NCBI RefSeq assembly: GCF_035818615.1
Contig: NZ_JAYKZY010000002.1
Span: 2,501-66,500, forward strand
Length of the DNA stretch: 64,000 nucleotides
Source: Sphingobium sp. CR2-8
GTDB lineage: Bacteria > Pseudomonadota > Alphaproteobacteria > Sphingomonadales > Sphingomonadaceae
Direction: 5' to 3'
Under the pieces are notes generated by a model. The model made no database searches, had not been told where the DNA came from, and worked only from the letters and a program-made list of their open reading frames with translations. Made by a program: the position numbers and the translations under genes. Shown one piece after another: positions 34,158 through 41,689 of this stretch; position 1 is the first letter of the stretch; each line of letters opens with the position of its first letter.

Positions 34158-35374
34158 GCGACCGTAACGAGCAGGATAGTTCGCCCGCGCCCGCGCCGTC
34201 GTCTGCGGCCCCGTTCAAGTTGGGAGGCGATGCGCCGACGGTCATGCGCCTGTCGCGCAAAACATTGGCCGGGGTGGGCGTGTTTGCAGGTTTGAGCATC
34301 GGGGCCGCTCTCATCTATGCGCTACAGCCGCCGGAGAAACCGGTCGGCCAGGAAGTCTACACGACCGAGGGCCGGGCAAAGGCCGACGGGCTGGGATCAG
34401 TGCCCAAGGACTATAGCCAGGTTCCGCAATTGGGACCGCCATTGCCGGGCGACCTGGGACGGCCGATCCTTGCTGCACAACAGGGCGGCAACGACCACCA
34501 AGTTTCCGGGCAAAGCTTTCCATCCGATCGCCAGGCTATCGATCCGGCCGTCGCAGCACGGCAAAAGGCGCGTCAGGAACGGGAAGCTGCGCAGGCAAGC
34601 CAGTTATTTACAGGACAGGGGGGTGCCCAATCGACGGGCGGCGCACCGGAGCATGTCGCCACGGGGTCGCCGACCGCCGCGCCAGCGTTCGGGCCGGACC
34701 TTGCCGCCCCATCGGCAATGACGGCATCGGGTAGCGCGGCCAAACGTGCTTTCATGACGGGCACCATGGACGCGCGCTCGCTCAGCTCATCTACCGTCGA
34801 ACCCGTGGCGTCCGCCAACATCCTGCAGGCCGGCAGCATCATACCCGCCGCCTTGATCACGGGCATCAGATCCGACCTGCCCGGTCAGACCAGCGCCCAG
34901 GTCACGCAGAATGTCTATGACAGCCCGACGGGACGCATCCTGCTCATTCCGCAAGGCGCCAGGTTGATCGGGGACTATGATTCGCAAATCGATGCCGGTC
35001 AGTCGCGGCTTCTGATGGCGTGGACGCGCCTCATCATGCCAGACGGGCGCTCGATGATGCTCGAGCGTCAACCTGCTGCCGATGCTAGCGGCTTTTCCGG
35101 TTTGCAGGACAGCGTAAACAATCATTGGGGTGGCGTTGCACGCGCTGCCATGATCTCTACTCTTTTGGGCCTTGGCACGGAGTTGGCGGCCGATAGCGAT
35201 AATGACGTCATCCGGGCGCTGCGCCGCGGGTCGCAGGACAGCTTCAATCAGGCCGGGCAACAGATCATACAGCGTCAGGTAGCGATAGCCCCGACCTTGA
35301 CCATCCGGCCGGGCCATCCGCTGCGCGTCATGATCACGCGCGACCTTGTCCTTCCCCCTCTGGGCAATCGGTGA
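34154..35374 (+). CDS. trbI: TrbI, VirB10-like protein
   Basis: This 406-residue energy-sensing channel scaffold spans from the inner membrane (helix TLAGVGVFAGLSIGAALIYAL, about residues 37-57) through a flexible Pro/Gln/Gly-rich linker to a C-terminal barrel domain. Barrel motifs are GSIIPAALITGIRSDLPGQ, VYDSPTGRILLIPQGARLIG and RPGHPLRVMITRDLVL. It is the last pore gene, overlapping the DUF2274 gene. Confidence 0.95.
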   Translation: MSDRNEQDSSPAPAPSSAAPFKLGGDAPTVMRLSRKTLAGVGVFAGLSIGAALIYALQPPEKPVGQEVYTTEGRAKADGLGSVPKDYSQVPQLGPPLPGDLGRPILAAQQGGNDHQVSGQSFPSDRQAIDPAVAARQKARQEREAAQASQLFTGQGGAQSTGGAPEHVATGSPTAAPAFGPDLAAPSAMTASGSAAKRAFMTGTMDARSLSSSTVEPVASANILQAGSIIPAALITGIRSDLPGQTSAQVTQNVYDSPTGRILLIPQGARLIGDYDSQIDAGQSRLLMAWTRLIMPDGRSMMLERQPAADASGFSGLQDSVNNHWGGVARAAMISTLLGLGTELAADSDNDVIRALRRGSQDSFNQAGQQIIQRQVAIAPTLTIRPGHPLRVMITRDLVLPPLGNR

Positions 35375-35610
35375 TGGCCAAGCTGCGCCTGGGATCGCTG
35401 GCGGACGACAAGCCCGTCAAGATCAGTCTGGAATTGCCTGCCAATGTCCATCGCGACCTTGTGCGCTATGCTGCGGCGTTGGCTACTGAAACGGGTGAAG
35501 CGCAGGTTTTACCCGAACGCCTCATCGGCCCTATGTTGGAACGGTTCATGGCGGGGGACCGCGCCTTTGCAAGGCATCGCAGCGGTAAGGCTTCTCGGCA
35601 ACCGTCATGA
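35371..35610 (+). CDS. DUF2274 family protein
   Basis: This 79-residue protein starts MMAKLRLGSLADDKPVKISL if GTG 35371 is used; ATG 35374 is the alternative. It contains ELPANVHRDLVRYAAALATETG and ends KASRQPS. DUF2274 genes routinely close trb operons of this type after trbI. The segment resembles a ribbon-helix-helix DNA-binding fold, but its job is not known. Its last 65 bp overlap the end of the convergent LysR gene. Confidence 0.88.
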   Translation: MMAKLRLGSLADDKPVKISLELPANVHRDLVRYAAALATETGEAQVLPERLIGPMLERFMAGDRAFARHRSGKASRQPS

Positions 35611-36493
35611 TGGTCCGAAGCAAAGGGGCCAGCGCAGGATTGCTAGCGTCTTCGCGCCAGCAGAGGCCAAAATCGATGCGCGCATGGCCATGGGGCTCGT
35701 GGATGGGCAAGACGACCAGATGCGGGGGCAAGCGAGCGAACGCGCGCTCCTGCACGATGGTAAAACAGCCTGTATCGATCAGCTGGTACAGCCCATTCAA
35801 ATTTAGCGGGCTACGGACGATCGCCGCGCGATCCAGACCAGCCTGCGATTGGGCCAGGGTAAGACGTCCCGCAATCTGGGAGAGCAGGTCGTCCCCGCGC
35901 GCGCTGTCCGCAAGTAGAAGGGTAAGGTCGCGCAAATCCGACCAGAAGAGCGGCGCACGCAATGCCAGGGGGTTGTCGTGGACCATGACGGCAAAAAGCC
36001 GGCTGCTGCCAATAGCGTGATAGGCGGCGCCCGGCGGGGCAAGATGGCCTGCAACGATGATGGCGTCGAGTTGGCCGCGCTCGAAGTCACGTACAAGCGC
36101 CTGTCTGTCACAGACCGCAGCAGATAGCTGGATGTCTACATGGCGTTTGCTGAATTCCAGCATGAGAGACTGCACCGCGCTACTGGGCACTGCGCCTGAA
36201 AGGCCCAGCTTCAGCGCACCGCGGCGCCCTTGTCCAAAGATGATGGTGTTGCGATGAAGGCTGTCAAGATCAGCCACAAGCTGGCGCGCGCCTGATATAA
36301 AATGGTCTCCCGCGCGTGTCAGACGGGCGCCGCGGGTCGAGCGCTCGAACAGGTCGGTGCCAAGCCGCTGCTCGAGATGGCGGATCCGTTGGCTCAAGGT
36401 AGATTGCTTGATGCGCAGCGACTCGGCCGCCTGGCTAAAACTCCCAAGCTCCGCCGTCGCTATGACATAATGGAGGTGACGGATTTCGATCAT
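35546..36493 (-). CDS. LysR family transcriptional regulator
   Basis: This 315-residue regulator has a winged HTH at residues 4-63 (FSQAAESLRIKQSTLSQRIRHLEQRLGTDLFER) and a periplasmic-binding-protein-like effector domain from about 92. LysR genes of this kind often sit after trbI/DUF2274, and here it also borders the lasso operon, about 440 bp away and divergent. It could regulate either or neither. The effector is unknown. It overlaps the DUF2274 gene tail to tail. Confidence 0.92.
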   Translation of the reverse strand: MIEIRHLHYVIATAELGSFSQAAESLRIKQSTLSQRIRHLEQRLGTDLFERSTRGARLTRAGDHFISGARQLVADLDSLHRNTIIFGQGRRGALKLGLSGAVPSSAVQSLMLEFSKRHVDIQLSAAVCDRQALVRDFERGQLDAIIVAGHLAPPGAAYHAIGSSRLFAVMVHDNPLALRAPLFWSDLRDLTLLLADSARGDDLLSQIAGRLTLAQSQAGLDRAAIVRSPLNLNGLYQLIDTGCFTIVQERAFARLPPHLVVLPIHEPHGHARIDFGLCWREDASNPALAPLLRTIMTVAEKPYRCDALQRRGPPP

Positions 36494-36838
36494 GCTCCAG
36501 CCCTTGCCGCATTGGTTATTCAGACAAACCCAATGTTTCGCGGTTCACTCATGCTGAAAATCCCCAGAAATGGGGGAAAAACGAACCCTCGCGGCACGTG
36601 CTACAGATGGCAGAATTTGCGATTGCAGAAATGTCGGGATAGATTTGGATCAATGCCGCCGGCAGAGCGGGCGTGACCGGGTCGCTGTCGTGTATGTCCA
36701 GGCTTTGCTAAAGACGGCGGCGCATGATCCCAACTCATGTCTCACAGCACGGTCACGTCTCGCGTCGGAAATAGTCTGGCTTCTCCCTGTTAGCATTCGC
36801 CCGGAGGTCCATTATGCGTGGGGATCGAAGGTCGGTCG

Positions 36839-36872
36839 CGATTATAATCGGATTATAAAATTCTTATAATCG
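36839..36872. promoter_or_regulatory. Palindromic AT-rich promoter/operator of the lasso operon
   Basis: About 65 bp before the lasso precursor lie three copies of GATTATAA: at 36840-36847 and 36851-36858 on the plus strand and inverted at 36864-36871. The first is part of a perfect palindrome, GATTATAATC (36840-36849). The second and third form a dyad around AATTC. TATAAT -10-like hexamers occur at 36843-36848 and 36865-36870. The AT-rich block stands out in a GC-rich setting and fits an operator overlapping a promoter. The rest of 36494-36838 shows no gene. Confidence 0.55.
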
Positions 36873-36936
36873 ATAGCCGGGCACATCCTTGTCAGTGCCG
36901 CGAAATGGATCGCGGTCTATCGAAGAGGAACGTGTG

Positions 36937-37071
36937 ATGGAAAACACTGTCGAACGTCGCAACGACGATATGATCGACCTTGGCGCAATCAGCGTGGAGA
37001 CCAAGGGCCCGGGCCTTGGCCAAGGTGACGAAATCGGGCTGCAGAACCCGGTCGGCCTTTCCGACGACTGA
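36937..37071 (+). CDS. Lasso peptide precursor
   Basis: This 44-residue precursor has GAGGAA placed 6 nt before the ATG. The leader is residues 1-23 (MENTVERRNDDMIDLGAISV, then ETK), with the class II leader signature DLG and the required Thr at position -2 of the cleavage site. The 21-residue core starts GPGLGQGDEIG and ends NPVGLSDD. Cyclisation of Gly1 to Asp8 would give an 8-residue ring; Glu9 is the alternative. The pattern, including the GLSDD end, is close to what I recall of sphingonodin-type peptides from Sphingobium. B and C genes follow directly. A frame extending upstream is open but lacks a better start. Confidence 0.93.
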   Translation: MENTVERRNDDMIDLGAISVETKGPGLGQGDEIGLQNPVGLSDD

Positions 37072-37079
37072 CACCACTG

Positions 37080-37106
37080 CCGGTGCGCGGTGCCCCCGCG
37101 CACCGG
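37080..37106 (+). promoter_or_regulatory. Stem-loop between lasso precursor and B gene
   Basis: A perfect 11-bp inverted repeat, CCGGTGCGCGG (37080-37090) and CCGCGCACCGG (37096-37106), with loop TGCCC begins 8 nt after the precursor stop and lies 18 nt before the B start. There is no T tract. Hairpins here are a known feature of proteobacterial lasso operons and probably keep precursor mRNA in excess over the enzymes. Confidence 0.75.
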
Positions 37107-37124
37107 TTATCAGAAAGGCGTCTC

Positions 37125-37787
37125 ATGGGCTTGTCGCTTCGCCCCGGACTAACATTCTGTGAAATCCAGCATCACCTCATTTTCATGGACTATGAGGCGG
37201 ATCGCTATTTCAGTCTGTCAGGGCCTGCGCGCGACAGTCTTCAAAAGCTCCTCAAGTCCTCAGACGCGGGCATTACAGAACAGGAGATAGCGCCGCTGCG
37301 CGCTGCGGGGATCATAGGCCATGGCGAAGGCGCCAAGCCTCTCGAGCCGTGCCAGCATGTACCAGCTGGACGCAGCATATTCGACCAAGAGGATGCCGCC
37401 CCACGCATGGCGGCCCAGATTCCTAAAATCATTGTCCGTTTGGCGGCCATGCGTCGCACATTAAAGCGGCAGGGTTTGCCGACGACCCTGCGTCGGCTTA
37501 GGGAAGCAACGCCACTGCCTGCTGTCTCTGGATCGTCCGCGACCGGCATACGGCGCCTATGCGCTGCCTATGAAGCGTCACGTCGCTATTATCTTCCAGT
37601 CGATCATTGCCTGATCCGGGCACTGGCCCTCTACCGCCACGCGCAGCAGCGCGGCCATGATGCGAGGCTGGTCTTTGGTGTCCAGTTGCATCCCTTCTCG
37701 GCGCATAGCTGGGTTGAGCAGGACGATCTCATTCTCGACGATCGTGTCGATCATGTGCGGCGTTTCAAGCCGATACTGGTCCTGTAA
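37125..37787 (+). CDS. Lasso peptide B protein (leader peptidase with RRE)
   Basis: This 220-residue maturation enzyme binds the leader and cuts it off. ATG 37125 (MGLSLRPGLTFCEIQHHLIF) is chosen because AGAAAGG precedes it and the longer frame would run through the hairpin. Residues 1-80 form the PqqD-like recognition domain (DYEADRYFSLSGPARDSLQKLL). The C-terminal part is a transglutaminase-like cysteine protease with Cys in DHCLIRALALYRHA, His in HPFSAHSWVE and Asp in DDLILDD. The single fused form is normal for proteobacteria. Its stop overlaps the C-gene ATG (TAATG). Confidence 0.93.
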   Translation: MGLSLRPGLTFCEIQHHLIFMDYEADRYFSLSGPARDSLQKLLKSSDAGITEQEIAPLRAAGIIGHGEGAKPLEPCQHVPAGRSIFDQEDAAPRMAAQIPKIIVRLAAMRRTLKRQGLPTTLRRLREATPLPAVSGSSATGIRRLCAAYEASRRYYLPVDHCLIRALALYRHAQQRGHDARLVFGVQLHPFSAHSWVEQDDLILDDRVDHVRRFKPILVL

Positions 37788-39526
37788 TGGCGCTCCGCTA
37801 CATCGCGCTCGTCTTTCCAGGCGATCTCCTCGAAAGCATCGACATGGTGGTGAATCGCGTCATTGCCGTGACGGGCTTCACAAAGGTCGCCGCATTCGGC
37901 CGCGCGGTCGTGTTGGTTGAACCGGGCAGCCCGTTTGTCATGGCGGACGACCGCGCCGGGATCATTCTGGGCTATATGTTCGAAAAGGTTGGCGGTCGCA
38001 GCCGCCAGGTCGCGGCCATCTCCCAAGCACCGCTGGCCAATAGCGGGTCGTCGAACTGGGGGGCTTATGTCATAATCCGGCAGAGCCCGGACGATAGGGC
38101 GATCGAGATTACCCGCGATCCGTCCGGCATGATCCCCTGTTATCATGTGCGGCAGAAAGGAATTATTGCGTTTGCGTCCGAGCCGGCTTTGCTCGTCGAC
38201 GCGGGTCTTGTCGGGACCAATATCGATTGGCGGGCACTCACGCGGTTCCTGATCGCCGATCAAATGCGTCCGGCGCAGACCTGTATCGAAGGCCTGACCG
38301 AGCTTCCTGGGGGCTCGCATATGCGGGTTGCCGAGACGGGCTCGCTAAATATCGAGGCATTTTGGTCACCATGGCAACAGACGGATCGCGTGTCGCTCAT
38401 CCGCGATGAGGTGGAGGCCGCCCGCCTGCTGCGCGAGACTATCATGGACTGCGTCCAGGCGTGGACGCAACCATTCGCACATATCCTCCTTTATCTATCG
38501 GGGGGCTTGGATTCCTCCATCGTCGCGGCGGCCATGCCCCAGGACGTTCGCGCAAGCCATATGACGTTGGTGACCGCCGACCCGTCCGGCGACGAGCGGG
38601 ATTATGCCCGGCAACTGACCAATCAGCTCGGGCAGCCTTTGTTCGAAAAAATGCTGGAAGTGGGCCTCGTTGACCTGCATCGCTCTGGCGCCGCCCGCTT
38701 TCCACGCCCCTCGGTCCGATCCTTCGCCCAGGCAGGCGACGCGCTGGGGATCGAACTCGCAGACGAGATAGGGGCAGATGTCTTCTTCAACGGCGGCGGT
38801 GGTGACAATGTCTTCTGCTATCTGCAATCCGGAGCGCCGATCGCCGATCAGATGCTGGTGGAAGGGATCGGTCGTGGAACATTGCGGGCGATCATGGATA
38901 TGAGCGCGCTCGCGCATGCTGATATCTGGTCTGTCGCGAGAAGCGGTTGGCGAAAGAGCCAGCAAAAAGCAGCACAATACGCCTGGAAGCCGGACCTGAG
39001 CTTTCTGTCTCCCGCTGCAACGCAGGAGGCGACTGCAGCCTGCAGGCACGATTGGCTGGACGCGCCCGACAATGCGCTGCCGGGAACGGCAAGCCATATC
39101 GCCCTGCTTTTGCGCATCCAGAACCATCTCGACAGCGAACGTGCTTTCAATAGACCCGTCATCTCGCCCTTGCTGTCGCAGCCAATCGTGGAACTTTGCC
39201 TGAAAATTCCATCCTGGCTCTGGTGCCGCGACGGCCGCAATCGCAGCGTCGCCCGTAAGGCGTTCGAAGATGTCTTGCCCCCGCCGCTTGTCGCCAGATT
39301 ATCAAAAGGCACCCCCGACAGCTTCGTAGCGACCCTGTTCGAAGCCCATCGGAAGACCATTGCGACCATGCTACGGGAAGGTCTTCTGGCACAGGCGGGC
39401 CTTCTGGATATGGGCGCAATCGAGCAGAGCATCGATCGGTCGCAACATGCCCGGAACGGCGATTTCTGGCGGCTGATGCGGTTGGTCGATGCCGAAGCAT
39501 GGGCGCAGTCATGGGCTGCGCGCTAA
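37787..39526 (+). CDS. Lasso cyclase C (asparagine synthetase-like)
   Basis: This 579-residue enzyme should adenylate the Asp8 side chain and close the ring on Gly1. The N-terminal half is the glutamine-amidotransferase-like domain but lacks Cys2 (it starts MALRYIALVF), as in lasso cyclases. The ATP-binding domain has the PP-loop LSGGLDSSIVAAAM at about residue 236, then NGGGGDNVFCYLQS and LSKGTPDSFVATLFE. It overlaps the B gene and ends 16 bp from the convergent isopeptidase gene. No ABC exporter gene follows, typical of isopeptidase-linked lasso clusters. Confidence 0.94.
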   Translation: MALRYIALVFPGDLLESIDMVVNRVIAVTGFTKVAAFGRAVVLVEPGSPFVMADDRAGIILGYMFEKVGGRSRQVAAISQAPLANSGSSNWGAYVIIRQSPDDRAIEITRDPSGMIPCYHVRQKGIIAFASEPALLVDAGLVGTNIDWRALTRFLIADQMRPAQTCIEGLTELPGGSHMRVAETGSLNIEAFWSPWQQTDRVSLIRDEVEAARLLRETIMDCVQAWTQPFAHILLYLSGGLDSSIVAAAMPQDVRASHMTLVTADPSGDERDYARQLTNQLGQPLFEKMLEVGLVDLHRSGAARFPRPSVRSFAQAGDALGIELADEIGADVFFNGGGGDNVFCYLQSGAPIADQMLVEGIGRGTLRAIMDMSALAHADIWSVARSGWRKSQQKAAQYAWKPDLSFLSPAATQEATAACRHDWLDAPDNALPGTASHIALLLRIQNHLDSERAFNRPVISPLLSQPIVELCLKIPSWLWCRDGRNRSVARKAFEDVLPPPLVARLSKGTPDSFVATLFEAHRKTIATMLREGLLAQAGLLDMGAIEQSIDRSQHARNGDFWRLMRLVDAEAWAQSWAAR

Positions 39527-39542
39527 TGATGAACCCATCCCA

Positions 39543-41684
39543 TTATGGACGAAGTTGCGATTTCAGCCTCCGCCACCGATCATATTGCGCCGCCTTCTCC
39601 GGCGCCGGATCGACGGCATCACGCAACCAGAAATTGAACCAGTCGATATTGCGCGCATAGATGGCCATGCGGTGAGCCGGTTGCCACTTGATGTGGTGAT
39701 CGCCCGGAAAGAGGAACATCTCGACCGGCGGGCCAATCTCCCGGAAGGCAGTATAGGCCTCGAGCGCGCGCAGATATTCATCGCTGGCCAGTTGCATCAG
39801 GACGGGTCCCTTGATCCTGGCGGCATTCATGGCGGGCGAGATGGGTTTCCAGAAGGCTGGATTATCGTTGGTTGGCGCGGGGTAACCGAAACGCCGCCGT
39901 TCCTTTTCCCAGGCTGGTCCACCCATGATCAGGTCCGTCTTGGGGTCGGCGCAACAGGTGCTGACAGAGGTTGCAGCGAACAGATCGGTATTGATGAGCA
40001 AATACCAGGCGGTGGTCGAGCCATCGCTCAGACCGGTCAGGCCGATCCTCTTCGGATCGATCACGCCTGTCGCCATAGCCGTCTCGACGCCGGCGACGAT
40101 GGACGAGGCCCCATTGTGCCGTTCCCGCCATCCTTTCACATTTTCCGATTCCGCATCCTTCCACGTCCGCCAGTTGCCTTGCTTTAGACTGGTAGCGAAG
40201 AACGGCGGGCTCTCGACGCTCAGGACGGCGAAGCCCTGCGCGGCAAAGGCATGGATGGGATATTCGTCACCGATACTGCCACGCAGGAAGCCGCGTGTTC
40301 GATATTGGACGACGATCATCGGCAGTTTTGCGCCGACGGGGTAATTGGCGGGCAGGACAAGGTCGCCGAAGGTCTCAAAGCCCAACGGATTCTTCCAGTA
40401 AAGGCGCTGGACCTTTCCCATCTGCAAATACTGGAATTCCGGGTTTGGATCGAAAACGACCGATGATCTGCCGGTATCGGCATCCAGCGCCACTATGCGC
40501 CGGGGCTGGGTCGACCCTTCCTGCGCGCAAATCAGATGATCCTCCAAAGGGAGGCAGCCCGTCAGCAGGCCATCAGTACCCCACATCTTTCGCGGGGCGG
40601 CGTGTCCGGGCGTCCATAGATAGAATGTCAGGCGACTGCCGCCGTAGCCGTCGCGGCGCAGGTACCGGACGGCCCCATGTTTGGCGGACCACCACATGCC
40701 GATGATGCCATCGGTACAGCTGCTGTGCTGACACTGCCATTCACGTCCCTCCCGGTCCTTGCCCCACAAGCGGATGGGACTGAGATAACGATCGGGCACC
40801 TCCGCCTTCACCCACCCTTCCTCACCAGAAGGCCCTGTGATGGCCAAAGGACCTCCCAGCAGCATGCCCGGACCGATCCTGTCGAGCGCGGTCCGCTCGG
40901 CTGGCGTGGCGGCGCGATCCGATGAGGACGTCGAAGAAATATCTGCAGCGGCATAATGAAGGGGCAAAGGCCCCCGGATCATCGGTCGGTCACCATAGAT
41001 GGGCATCGCCCGATCGTCGAAAAGGTAGCCTGTCAGGCTTTCCCGATCGAGCTTAGCATTTTCTTCGATCAGGGATGGTCGGTTGGCATATATGAGCGCC
41101 CTCCCGTCATCCGACCAGGCGACGGCCTCGACATCGACGGGGGAATGGGACACCTGCGCGCCGCTTTTTCCATGCACGCTCGCGCGCCATGCCTGCGTCC
41201 TGCCCCCATCCTTGCGCAGATACGCAATCTGGCTGCCATCGGGCGACCAGCGCGGCTGGTTGATCGCGGCGATACCCGTATCGGTCAGAAGTCCGCGCTG
41301 CTCGCTCTGGAAGGTAACCCGGATCAATTCTCCACCTTGATCGACGAGCCGGGCGACGCTGTCCGGCCGAAGATCGACCACCACGAGGCCCTGGCAATAG
41401 CTGTTAGTCTCAGGATGTGCCCGGGTCAGGATGAAGGCGATCGACCGCCCATCGGGTGACAGGGCTAGCGGACTCTGTCCTGCGGGCATGCCGCCGATTG
41501 GCCCTATGTCCCGCAACTTCGCGATATCGCCCGCCGTTACCGCGCGCGCGACGTCCTGACGCAGACCGGGTAGCAAATCCGCACATTGCGAGGCCATGGC
41601 TGGCGGCCCGCAGACACTGCCCAAAAGCAGGCCGATGCCCCCGATCAACAACCGTGCGCGATAGTTCATCCATGCCAATGTCAT
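39543..41684 (-). CDS. Lasso peptide isopeptidase (S9 family)
   Basis: This 713-residue exported or periplasmic hydrolase resembles AtxE-type enzymes that cut the isopeptide bond and linearise a lasso peptide. ATG 41684 (MTLAWMNYRARLLIGGIGLL) has GGTGA upstream and gives a signal peptide ending AMAS. The N-terminal propeller contains GQSPLALSPDGRSIAFILTR. The hydrolase domain has the nucleophile motif GLSDGSTTAW, an acid in LASDEYLRALEAY and His in FPGDHHIKWQPAHR. The call rests on position opposite the lasso genes and behind a TonB transducer; a general S9 peptidase is the alternative. It overlaps the receptor's stop. Confidence 0.88.
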   Translation of the reverse strand: MTLAWMNYRARLLIGGIGLLLGSVCGPPAMASQCADLLPGLRQDVARAVTAGDIAKLRDIGPIGGMPAGQSPLALSPDGRSIAFILTRAHPETNSYCQGLVVVDLRPDSVARLVDQGGELIRVTFQSEQRGLLTDTGIAAINQPRWSPDGSQIAYLRKDGGRTQAWRASVHGKSGAQVSHSPVDVEAVAWSDDGRALIYANRPSLIEENAKLDRESLTGYLFDDRAMPIYGDRPMIRGPLPLHYAAADISSTSSSDRAATPAERTALDRIGPGMLLGGPLAITGPSGEEGWVKAEVPDRYLSPIRLWGKDREGREWQCQHSSCTDGIIGMWWSAKHGAVRYLRRDGYGGSRLTFYLWTPGHAAPRKMWGTDGLLTGCLPLEDHLICAQEGSTQPRRIVALDADTGRSSVVFDPNPEFQYLQMGKVQRLYWKNPLGFETFGDLVLPANYPVGAKLPMIVVQYRTRGFLRGSIGDEYPIHAFAAQGFAVLSVESPPFFATSLKQGNWRTWKDAESENVKGWRERHNGASSIVAGVETAMATGVIDPKRIGLTGLSDGSTTAWYLLINTDLFAATSVSTCCADPKTDLIMGGPAWEKERRRFGYPAPTNDNPAFWKPISPAMNAARIKGPVLMQLASDEYLRALEAYTAFREIGPPVEMFLFPGDHHIKWQPAHRMAIYARNIDWFNFWLRDAVDPAPEKAAQYDRWRRLKSQLRP

Positions 41685-41689
41685 GACGA

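Noticed and set aside
36302..36676. A 124-residue frame before the lasso precursor
   Set aside because: It starts inside the antisense of the LysR gene, has no ribosome site and no family features; not a second precursor.
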